From Gonocerus acuteangulatus (taxonomy: Eukaryota; Arthropoda; Insecta; Hemiptera; Coreidae): a stretch of 64,000 bases of DNA. Below the pieces are notes generated by a model. That model saw only the letters and a program-made list of their open reading frames with translations, had not been told where the DNA came from and searched no databases. Shown piece after piece: positions 35,401 to 48,300 of the stretch. Position 1 is the stretch's first letter. The number at the start of each line of letters is the position of its first letter. Location: assembly GCA_946811695.1 (NCBI GenBank), contig OX328123.1:149781229-149845228 (forward strand), in the 5' to 3' direction. The position numbers were made by a program, and so were the translations under genes.

Positions 35401-38400
35401 TCAGTTTAGTGTATCACTTATGAGCAGCATGATCTCGTATCCGTTTTAACATTAGAACTTCATTTGGCAACGATTTTCCTTCATCAATTTTTTTTAATGT
35501 TTCTAACCTTTTTCTCAAAGTAACATCAATGTTTTTACATTTTGTCTAAATCGCGAATAAGGAAAAAAAGGAACCAGCAAAACGATACTGTACCTCGACC
35601 GTTAAGCTAGGAAAACTTGTGTAATTTACCTACTGAGAATAGCAGTTTATCGTCTGTAAAACAAGTCTTCATTTACTACACATAATTTCATTTTCAAAAC
35701 TGGTCCGGGTTATCCAGACATATGGTTTAAAGAGGTCCGGGTTAATGAGGTTTTACTGTACTAATAAATCGGTAAAAATAGGTTTTTCTTTTGTAAACTC
35801 TGACCAATGTATTAAGGACTAAATATTTTTAACAAGTCGTTCACAGTGTGCAAATTTTTTATTTCGCCTGTCAACGATAAGTACATCAGATAGTGCAGCG
35901 AGGAATTTTCCGAACGAGCCGTGAGATGAGATAATCCCTGCTGCTCGTGGGGACTGAATCCACCATCTCCCGCATATGAATCTAAGGTGCTAGCCACTAG
36001 ACCACGAGGAGACCCTTACATCAGATAGTTAATAATATTTATTATTATTTTTAATTTATTTATTTGTGAGCACCAACAACAAAGACGATTCATCCTAGTT
36101 AATAATAAACAAAGTTGTTTATAAGGCAAGTAGACCTTTCTCTATCAGGGCCATGTCAAGACTGAAGCTAAGAACAATGGCGGCAACGAGTCAGCTGATT
36201 CTAATCGATAAATACCAATAGTCAAACATCGATATCGAGTGTATTTAATCGAATAAAATAAAATTTTCTAAATCAATATCAATCAATCAATATTTACTGT
36301 ATTTTGAAAATTACAATTACAATTTATAGGGAGTCTATTATCACTCTGATAAGAATTCATTTGATGAATTATAATAATTAGGAGTTTATTGTTGATTGCT
36401 TGATTGATTTTTTTTTCTTTCTTTGTGTTTAACGTTGTATCAACATTAGGGCTATTAACGCCGTTGATTGATTGATATTTACATGATTACAAACAAACTG
36501 GGCAGTTCCGGAGCGCCCCAGTGTCACGATTGAATTGCTAAAACCAAAAAACAATCCCGTGATTATTGATCAATACGATATGATTAAAACACATTTATTT
36601 ACTTCACATTGATAGAAGTGGTTTAACAATAGATGATTATTATGTTGTTATGTTATTGTTATTATGGTTAAATTATTCTGAAGAATGTAATTTTTATGTT
36701 ATTAGATTATCCTTTATTACAACATTAATGTTTCACATTTAGATGAAGTTTAACATGAATTCGATAATACTAGAAGTCAGATTATAACCATTGATTGATT
36801 TCCATAAGAATATGTCATTCGCTCGTTGTACAAAATTGGCATCAGTTTTTATCATAATAGTTTTATGTAATCACCTTTCATATAAGTTTCATTATAAAAA
36901 TTAGGCATCTCCCAACCATCTTCTTCATCATCGTAATAATGAGCATACGTCGAATGGTGAGATGGTGCTATAGACTCAGCGTACGGTGCAGCACCATAAT
37001 AGAAGTTCACCTGTGAGCCCGTATGGTCTGGGCTTGTTTGAGCAATTAATTTCTTTGGTTCTTTCCTCCTTTCGGCTCTGGAAAAATAAAGTTTTGTCAA
37101 ATCAATTGAAAATCAAGAAAACAGTTTTTTAATCGAAAAATAAAAATTAAACATTCACTATCTCTTCTCTTTTTATTATTTGGGTTTGATTTCATTATTA
37201 TTACGCTGTTTTATTGAATTGCAAATTACACTAATTCAGAGCTGGTCCCTTATGAAAATATGTGGATAATTTATATGAGATTGTATACTATAATATATAT
37301 GACTTATGACTGTTTATAGTTGGGCCTGTTTTTTTTTTAGTTAGCTACTCTTCAATTAAGTACCAATAAAAAACTCTTGAAATAACTGAGACATTTTTCT
37401 TTATTGTGTAGATCCTAAGTTGAAGACTAAGATGTTGTAGGTAGTTGGTAACAGTCCTCATATATTTTATTTTCAAGTTACATATGGTTCGGCATGTTAC
37501 ACACTAGGTTATCAAAGTTTGTTACAGAAAATTTTTGCCAAAAGCCAATTTCAATCTGTCTAACTGTAAAATGTAATGGATCATACTGGTTAAGATATCA
37601 AATTTCAAATAATAAACATAAAATTAAGAATATACAAATGTATCAACAGCTGACCTGTATGATTGTCAATATGAGAAATAATGCATAATCATACAGGTCA
37701 TCTGTTGATACATTTGTATATTCTTAATTTTAAGAAGCACCAACAGGGGAGGATCAGATTCCGAATTTTATACTAAAAAATACACAGCTGGCTTGTTCTT
37801 GGACTTGAAGGGGACCTTCAATTCAGCTTGGCATCGAGGGCTACTATATAAACTAAAGAAGATATCACAACCAGCCAATCTCTTCTCTTCCATAAAGTCT
37901 TTTCTAGAAGATCGAACATGCCAAATCCGTGTCGGGACCACCCTAAGCCGCAAGATCACCTTGGAAGCTGGAGTTCCACAAGGAACCATATTGAGCCCCC
38001 TTCTCTACCTTCTCTTCGTCTCCGACATACCTGAAGAAGATTCCTTCGCTTAGCTCGCAACATTTGCCGACGACACTCTCATCTTATCCAGTCACAGGAA
38101 TCTGAACACTATGGCTTGCAATCTTCAAGCATCGGCGAACTCGTTGACCCACTGGTTCAGGAAATGGCGACTGGCCCTTAATTCAACCAAGACTGAGGCA
38201 AAAGTATTTTCACTTCGGAGGTACTCAAACGAAGAAATTCCAGAAATCTGATTGGATGGACTTCCGGTTCCTTGGTGTCCGAAGGACCAGGGTGTGTGTT
38301 ACCTAGGACTACACTTCAATACACGACTTACATGGAAACTACACATTAATATAAAATTACGACAGGCAAACACTAGACTTTCAAAACTATACCCACTGAG

Positions 38401-41400
38401 AGAGAAAAACTTTATTTAACAAAATAAAACAAAGTTTAGTTGCCCAATTATATTGGGTTGCTCAGAACACAACTTACTAATCAACAATCTGCAATAATTA
38501 TACAAATATCTCAAAAAAAAGTAAAATTAAAAAACAAATTAATGAAACTACGGAAATAATGATAAAATTGATTGTAAACAAAATGTAAAAGAAAAATGAA
38601 AAGACTCCTCCTAATTATGGTAAATAAAAAAAAAAAATATATGGTAAAATTAATAAAAAAACAAAACAAATTAATACATCTAATAAATAACTTAAAAGGC
38701 TTCAGCCATATATATGGTTTTGAATTATTGCCAGGGAATCAACGAGAATAGATTCAGCTATGATTCCTAATTGTTCCTCGCTGATTCCTGTTTCTTTGAG
38801 ACAAGCTGCCGTCTCCTTCAGGATGGTGCCTCTGGAACCGAACCATAATCCCTGCACTCGGTATTCCTTGAGTCCAAAACTCTCTTGGAATTTTTCCTTA
38901 TAGTAGGTCACGCACTTGTCGTAGATCGCTTGCTTTCCGAGGTGTATTTTTTCGGCTTGTTTATCATCGTTGCCTTCATATCGGATAGTCGGGTCTAATA
39001 TTAGAGCCGTTTTGGCATTCCGCTTGAAGGCAACGATGTCAGCGAACCTTGTGGAGCCTTCATCATCGATGCTGAATACTTCTTCGAAGCACTCGTAACC
39101 TTGTTCTTTCAAGAGTGCCATGAGAGAATGCTTCACATTATTATGGTGACGTGTAACCAAGAGCATGTTATGGTCGCAACTTCCCAGCACATGTGCTGGC
39201 GTTTCCTTCTCATTGCCACACCTGCGACAAAGGAGACCAACATCTCTTGGTTCACTACTTATGCCAGGAACTGCTCGAAGCGGCGCATAGTTCATATTCA
39301 GCTTCAAGGCATTAATCCATTCGGATCCAGACAATATTTCCTTGTCGTATATAAACTTGTTTGTCTTTGGACAATCCTTGAAGTGTCGGACTCCAATCCC
39401 CTGCCACTTGGAGTTGGTCCAATCAGTGAAAGACTGTTCCCTCAAATTTTGCCTTAACTGCTTGATGTTTTGATTGTTAGTGGCCTCTTCTTCTGGAATA
39501 CCCAGTCTTTTGGCACATTCAAGCATTTCGTGGTTATAGTCGAAAAAGGATTGAAACAATTGGTCACAAACACCATCTAATTTACGAGAAATAGACCAGT
39601 GCTGGAGAGGCGCTTCCCACAGGCATCTAAGCAACCCAAGCCCTCTATACCGACGAGGTGCGTAAAACATACTGTTGCAAGAATTTGCAGGCAGGCCGAT
39701 TATTGCCTTCACACTTCTTCGGATTATTACGTCCACGCCTTCCAGCAAGGTCTGAGGCAGTTTAATTAGGGGAATGGTTTGAAAAGGATAGACGAGAGAA
39801 GGGAATATGACAGCAAAACATTCCTCCGACCTTCACTAGTCAAACTCCTTTACAAGACCATGATCCTCCCAATACTGACTTACGCCTGCCCTGTGTGGTA
39901 TGGAACCACCATGACGAACATGAGACGATTTCAGACCTTACAGAACAAAGTTCTACGGATTGCAGCCAACGCCCCCTGGTTCGTTCGAAACACCTTGCTC
40001 CATCGGGAACTGGGAGTTGATCCTCCTGCATTTCATATAGAAGAATTGACCCGCAGATACCACGACAAACTGGCTCTCTCTTCTAGTGCCAAGAATTACC
40101 ATCTGGGAGAACCTACAACCCGACGCCTCAAGCCAAGGCTGTACCAAGACATTTTATTTTAATTTTATTTGATTTATTTTCTTTGTTTTTTTTTCTCTCT
40201 CTCTCTCTCCCATTTGTTTAAAAAAACTATTTGTTTTGATCCAAAATAAAAATGATTTTTGTTTGTTGGTTTATTTTAATTTTATGTTTATTATTTGAAA
40301 TTGAATATCCTAACCAGTATGATCCATTATATTTTACAGATAGACAGGTTGAAAATGGCTTATAGCCAAAACATTTCTGTAACAAAATTTAATAAACTGG
40401 TTTGTGACACGCCACACCATATTTAACTTGAAAATCTACTATATATTTGTCAAATACCACTCACTCACTCACTCATCTATCAACGCCCAGCCCAAACCGC
40501 TCAACAGAAAATTTTGAAATTTTGCATGGACACTCCCTATATAACGTAGGCCCTCGCTAAGAAAGGATTTTTTGATATTCGAATTTTTAAGCATTTTTAG
40601 GGGGGTTTAAAGTTTGAGTTGGTTAGAGAAGGCAAGCCTAGGCAGCCTGCGTTGCTAGGACGATAAAGAACAGCTGTTACCTTACATTATCTATCTCATA
40701 TTTCTAATTGAGGTTAATTTCAACTATGATGGCAGACCTTGAATTACTAGAAATAAACTGTCACTCATAGAGTTTTAAGTGCGTTTCTTTTCCCCCTGTT
40801 CCCGTCAGATAGGCTTGCCATATTTTTGGAGAGTTATACCGGGACACATTAATATGGGATGGGCATACCAGGGGGGGGGGGGTTGGGAATAAAAACAGTG
40901 CAAATTATAAGCAAAATGGTGAGTTTTAAGCCTAGCAAGTAACGGGAAGGGGGGATCCTGAACTGTTAGTCTACCCAAACCTTAAAAATAAGAACGGAAC
41001 TTTTTTTGCTACTTGATTTTCTTTAAAAAATCTCTCAGCCAAATAGTAGTGTCTGGCAGCTGGCAGCGCTGTGCAGGTAGTTCCAGCGTTTTACAGTTAG
41101 ATTACTTCTCATATCTTTGACACTGTGAGCAGTAGTAAAAATGTTGATTGTAGAAAAGTAACCGATTTATAAAAGATTCTTATAAACATGAATTCATTAC
41201 TTTTTACATCTTACAGCCTTTTCCGGGACATTGATAAAACTGGGCGGGACACCGAAACAATTGCAAAATACCGGGACAGTCCCGGTCAAACCGTGATGTA
41301 TGGCAAGCATATCCTTAGAGTTTTCTAGATGAGGTAATAATATCCTGAACCCTTGCACAGCCTCCCCGCCTATAACCTTGGTAATGCTCGCAAATATAAT

Positions 41401-44400
41401 GGGTGTTTCCAAATAACTTTTTGTAAAGATAAACTTTTAAATGTTAACACCCATTGAATAACATATAGTATGACGGGAACCGCGATATAATAAACTGCAC
41501 AAAATTGTATAGTAACGTAATTTTAATGAAACATTATTTAACGCAATAAAATAACTACTTATCTGCCGTGATGAAGCATGGGTATTCAGCTAGTAAAATA
41601 TATGAGGACTGAATAAAGCTCTATTGATTGTTTGTCTCTAAGATCTATTGTTTGTAAAAAAATGTGTATTAAGGCGAATGTAAAGCTAATAAAAAAAAAA
41701 AAAAAAAAAAAGCCTAACCTTGCACATATCATCCATACAAAGAGGGCAATGACGATGAGGAATATTACAGTAGCAGCAATTCCTCCAGCAATATATGCAA
41801 ATTCAGACTTGTCTTCGCAATGTGGTCCAATGAATGAACCCACGCATCTACATGATGGCGTTCCTCGTGAATCCTTCACACACGTTCCTTTATTTTGACA
41901 GTAACCATCACATACATCTGTAAGATAAAACAAATTAGTCAATATTGCTCATCTGATATACAAAATAATGAAGGAATTAATACATTCTCATTACTGCTAT
42001 CAAATAATTTGGGTAATACACTATTTATACAGGCTTATAAAGTGATACAAATTGTAAATACTTGGGATTTTCAGAAAGATATAAAGTATCATCTATTAAA
42101 TGAGGCATTGAAGTGATTATAAATGTGCATGCAGATCCATCTCCTAAATAGAGGATTAAAGTGGTTGAATTTATTAATTTGATAACTGTATGCTCTGTCA
42201 GGAAATAGACATTGTTCATATAAAGCACTGATAGTTGTACTATGAATCTGTTGAAATACTACCAGCTATCCATGCCCTTAAGCATGCTATTGAAGCTTGT
42301 TTAGGTTAACGCCTTCGGGCCCAGCGTCGTGGCATATGCGTCTGAGAGATGTGTTCTGCGGGCCCAGCGTTCTGGCATATGGGACAGCAGATAGCTTGGC
42401 TTTCTTTCTATCCCGTTACTACAGGCCTTGTTCTAAATGCTTCGTATTTGATTTGTTACGTTTGCAGGTCTGGTATCGTATAATACTGAATCCGCCCAAA
42501 AAATCCCTTCAGCGGGCCCGCTGTCGTGGTGTATTAGACATTTTACTAAATTGTAATTAATCCACTAAAAGTAAATAATTTTAAAAGTTTCTTCACTTAT
42601 TTATTTTTATATGTTTGCCGAAATAAATATACTTGGAAGACTTGGGCCCTGATGGAAATTTTGTTCCAAGCCATTGGTCCTGAAAGTGTTAATGTATTAA
42701 AAAATGTGTATTAGCTTGAATTTTTATATGTATGTATGTGTTCTTTTTGTTGTTTTTGTTTTTTTCCTTTGCTCAAAAAATGTTAGGATACTTAATGTGC
42801 TCAAATAAATCTTTTGTAACCGATTTTATGCTACAATATATTCTTTACTGTTTATTTATTATTCTCTTCGTTAATTATGCACATATATTTTTTTTAGTGG
42901 AAGAAGACTGCTCAAAGTATAGATTTTTCAGAAAATCTAACTGTTTTTCCTATTCGGCAATGAAGAGACTGCGAATGTATGTATGCTTGCACATGTGTGT
43001 GCGTGAGCGGCTTCAGTATTGAAAATAAAGTCCTCACATTAAATCTCCCAAATCATACACTAATGATTTTTATATTGCAATAAACTATTGAATATTGTAT
43101 TATTTAAATTATAATAGTTTTGTTATTGTTTTATTTGAATCGATTTATTTTTATTAAATTATCTTTTAAGTTTTTTTTTTTTGCTTTATTTTTAAAGACT
43201 TGAAGACTGAAGTTACCAACTTTATTTTTAAATATTTTATATAGTTTCACATTACACCTTATATATATTTAAACCTATTTGTTTTCTTTTTATTAATATT
43301 ACGTTTTCACTAAGTAAGGAAGCAAATCATCTTGCTCTTGTGTGGCTCCTTAAATTAATAAATATTTGACTGTTTTTCCAAGCCGAATCCCAGCTATTCC
43401 TTGATTTATTATTTTCATCTCATGTTAAGAATGATAAATAATGAAAGTATTTTTATTTTAATACTTACCAGTACAAACTTTTCCGGTTCCATTGTATCCT
43501 GGTTTACAGTCACATTTGAAATCGTTTGTTTCTGGTTTGAGAAGGCAATAAGCATTAGGGTCACACAGCATCTCTGGCCCATTGACTTCACAAGGGTTCC
43601 AGCAGTCTGATTTACTCGTCTAAATAAAAAAATTTATGTCTATTAGATGAATGGAATTACAAGCTGTGGTATATATGTTCTATATTAAATTCTATTCCAT
43701 ATGTTCTGTATATTTATAGAAGAATACTATATGGTATTAACGATATGAGAATAACGGTATGAGAAAGACAAAAATATGAGTATGTATTCCATGATAACAA
43801 TAAGTATTAGTCATAGCAAGAGAAAGAGAAACAAATATAAATAAGATACTATGATAATAATGATACTAGGTAATGAATGCAAGGGAAATTTAAAAAAAAG
43901 TAAATATTCCATGATAATAATTATATTAGTCAATGATTGCTCGGGAAATAGAAAAAAAAATATAAGTATTCCACAATAATTATGATATTAGTCAATGATT
44001 GCTAGGGAAATAGAAAAAAAAATATAAGTATTCCACAATAATAATGATATTAGTCAATGAATACTTGGGAATAAGAAAAAAAAAATATAAGTAAGTATTC
44101 CACAAAAATAATGATATTAGGTAATGAATGCAAAGGAAATTAAAAAAAAAAGTAAGTATTCCGTGATAATAATTATATAAGTCAATAAATGGAATGGAAA
44201 TTATAAGAATATAAGTAAGTAGTTTATGATAATAATGATATTAGTTAATGAATGCAAGGAAAATAGAAAACAAATGTAAGTATTTCACAATAATAATGAA
44301 ATTAGTTAATGAATGCAAGGCAAAATGAAAAGAAGTAAGTATTCCACGATAATAATTATATTAGTCAATGATTGCTAAGGAAATAGAAAAAAAATAAGTA

Positions 44401-45267
44401 TTCCATGATAATTACATTAGTCATTGCAAGGAGAAGATAAAGAAATATTTCTTACCGATCCAAGGCCTTTAGTACTTGTGTTCGGAGGACACGGAAGGCA
44501 AGCTGTCTGCTGAGGTGCAGGCTGGTATGTTGCCTTCTTACATGTTATACATGTATTTAAGCTGCTGTTCAAATAAGAACCTGAATTTTAAAAGAGAAAA
44601 TAAAACAAACCATGAATGCCAGTCTGAGAGCTTGAAATAAGAGGTATAATTGTCGGTTGTACTGTGACTCACCAGGCTGGCATACAGGGAGAGAGCACTC
44701 TTCAACGGTAGCAGCTCCTACTCTAGCTGTAGTCCTACCAGTAGGACAAGCCTGACATGCAGCTTCGAGTCCTTGAGTACGGTAGGTACCTCGTGGACAA
44801 GGTTCACAATCACCTTCCAGGCCTAGTTGCATTCCAGAACCACATTCGTCTCGGCACTCCTGCAATTACATACTTATTATAACGCATCTTATATATAACA
44901 TAGATGATGTTTATACATAATGTAGTAGAATGAAATGTTATCGTTATATGGACGGAAACAAAAACCTGGCATATTATTATTTATTTTAATTTTAACGTCC
45001 ATTATTATTAACTAAGAATTTTAGTATGGGTTAAACATATCTCTTAAATCATATTGGTGTCACCATACTGATCTATAAAACTCTTTTTTATTCACAATAT
45101 CCCTATTCCCTTGTTCCATCTATACCTTTGGTATCTGCTGAAGGTTTTAATTTCTTGGGCTTTTAGAGAAAAGAGGAGCAACACAATCGCATTAAATATG
45201 TACTCCAAAATTTAAATACAATACAAATACCTGTATTCAATTATAAGCTTTCGGGTAACTGGGAATA

Positions 45268-45309
<42 letters not shown>

Positions 45310-48300
45310 AATAATCTAATCCTGCCCCATTTATGGATTCTCCTATTTGCCGTTTATCTTCCTATCTTAGAAATTTCCTTTGAGTTGGTGATTAAATTTG
45401 TTTAACAGTTTAAATATTTTATCCACAGACATGCATAATTTTAGACCCTTTGTATACTTTATTAAATATTTTGACAAGGGTTGTGAAATAGAAGCACATA
45501 GTTGGTGGTCAATCAAATTGTTCTACAAAGAGGCTTCTTATGCAATTTACAATAAGGTGAGGTACAGTATGTAGGTTCCTTGCTGAAAACGTTTTAGTTT
45601 TCTATGAATTTTATTGTTATTTATTCCTTTTAGCAGTAGCTGATTTTGACAATACTCGGTTAGTAAAATGAATACTATTTGACATTTAGTCACAGAGCTT
45701 CTCTGAAGCCAAATAGGACAAGGTTTGATTCAGTCTCTTTCACTTGAATTGGCTTCTGTCAATTTTCTGGCATTGAAGCCATTTAGTCATCTATAAAGGC
45801 ATTTTTCTTGAAAATTTAATTTGAGTAGGTGATTAATCTTTTTTTTAAATAAAATTTGTTTATCAATGTAACTTTCCCCAATAAAATAGCAAGAAGATTG
45901 GGGGAAAAACACTAACAACCTCCAATTCAAGGTTTTCAAATCTCACTAGGAATAAGGATTATGTGGATATGCGCTAAATGAAGCAATCCTATGAGTCGAA
46001 TTTTTTCCCATCTACTGAGTCTTCCCATACCCAATACCTATTTATTTGTTGGTCTGTCTACTATCTAACCTCCAAGTCCCCAATATATTTTTAGCAGTTT
46101 TTATAAATCCTGTTTTCTCCATCTTATTTTCTATCCTTCTGTGTGAACTTCCCTCACCCGATTACTATTTATTAGGGTGTATCAATTTTTAACTTTTTTT
46201 TTTACAAATTCCAAGTTGAAAAAAAAGTTGCTACGAGGCACCAAAACTTACCACAACAAATTGTGGAATTTTAAAAAATTTTAGAAAATTTAATAAAAAA
46301 GTCAATTTTCACAAAAATATTAAAAGAACCTAAAACACTTTTATTCTAAGTTGTAAATTAAAATTCCACTAGCAATAAGCATAAAAAACAATAGAAAAGT
46401 TATTTCAAAAATGTATCACATCATTTAGGTTTCCTGTAGAAGGCCTATAAGTCGTAAATTTCAGCCAATTTTTGAAATTTTTCAGTACTTTGATATTTGA
46501 GTAGTTCATGGTTAAAACCTTGTTAGGCTTGGTTGGAATTGTTATAATAAATGAAATAATGAAGAACTTTTAAATAGATCAAGCACCAACTTGAAGCAAT
46601 GGAGTGGGGAAAGGCCAGACTGTTGCACCGTGGTGACACACCACTTATGAATCAGCACGCCGACTTTTCAGTACTCTTCTGCCGGCAAACAGTAGCCATT
46701 GTGTTTTGAGTGCGATAGACCTGTTTCCCATATCTCAATTGAGTGATTCTTGTTTTGTTCAAGATGAGTAAAAAAGCACATTTAACTAGACGAACTACTG
46801 ACTTGTCAGTTATTAGGCAACCTTCCAATGTGAGTAGTTTTAATTTTCTGCCGACCAAGATGGATGTATTGAAGTATTTTGAGAGGGTGCGCGGTGAAAT
46901 GAAACAAGAGGGAGTTTATCAGCCTGCAAAAAAGGTAATTGCATTGAGAGTTGTTTTAAAAAGTGCGGAGATATGAAAAAGAGCTTCTATTTCTGTTTGT
47001 TGCATAAAAAACACAATACTCATGGTTTTAAAACTGCATGAGCTACTTGAGAAAATTAAGAAGTGTTCAGCCCTAACAGAAAGTATCCTAACTCCAACAA
47101 AGATTCAGAAAATAGCTTTCAGTCAAAAACTCAAACTGCATTGTTTGATATTTGTACTTGCAAATATGAACTCAACATCTGCACACACAAAAAAAAGAGT
47201 TAAAAATCAATACACCCTACTATTAATTCTTTGTCCTGCTCACTCTCTAGCCTCCAATTGGCCCCTGTTCTTTTTGCTGTTTTTGTATCTTCCCTCTGTC
47301 CTGTACTATGTGTCCCCTCCTACTGTTTATTGTTCATCCTATCTAATCTCTTTCCTCCATTGCCTGCAATTTATTTTGCTGTTTTTGTCTGTTTATTGCC
47401 TACTGTCTTCACATCTTTCTGACTACTCTCTGCTCGGAAAAAAATACATTGAGACATATTAAAAATATTGACCATGAGAAAAGTAAGAAAGGTAGACTTG
47501 CCTCCTGGGACACAGCCTCATTTGTTCTGGTAGTCTTGCCAAGACCACAGAGCAGACACTTAAAGCTGCCTTCATTTGGTTGGAAGAACCCATGGCCGCA
47601 ACTGCGGCAGAGTCCAGCATCTTCATCGTAGTATTTACCCGCAGGGCAGCGTTCTGGAAATAATTTAGTCGATTTGAAATATCTTTGTATATGTCTTTAA
47701 TTTATCAACTCCATCATCAATCCATGCCCACTTAAATTCGTTAAAAATAGTTTTCAATTCACTAGGTGGAAGCTTTAGCTGAGCAGAACTCTACTCAGCT
47801 CATTGGTTTGCACACATTTCCAGACTTACTCCCAGATTTATGTCCCTGTTTATTCAATACACGTAAAAGCTTGGCTAACACAAGAAGCAGTAGATAGCTT
47901 CTTGCTATTGACAGTAGAAGTGAATGAAAAAAAAAAAAAGTAGTGAAACAGAAGTTAATTATTTGGACAGCCGAAATACCATACAATATAATGACATTAG
48001 AGCATAGTTCTGAAATCTAGTGGTCCACCAACTGTAAGCTATACAGTGAGCATAGAACATTTTGAGGATACAACTTTAGATTCAGAGAATGTTCTTAAAG
48101 AGATTACAAAAATAAAAACTCCAGGGTGGACAAATACATTATTATTAATAGTAAAAGCCACAATATAATTTTAAATTTGTTAATTTGATATAATCTCTTA
48201 GTTGTGACAAAGTTATAAACTCTTAGTTGTGACAAAGTTATAAGCTCTTTAATGTAAATCTTTATCAATTTCTGGTTTAACTTATAAAGAATTATAAATT

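Noticed and set aside
43770..44430. CRISPR-like array
   Set aside because: Head-to-tail degenerate tandem units without unique spacers in a eukaryotic intron.
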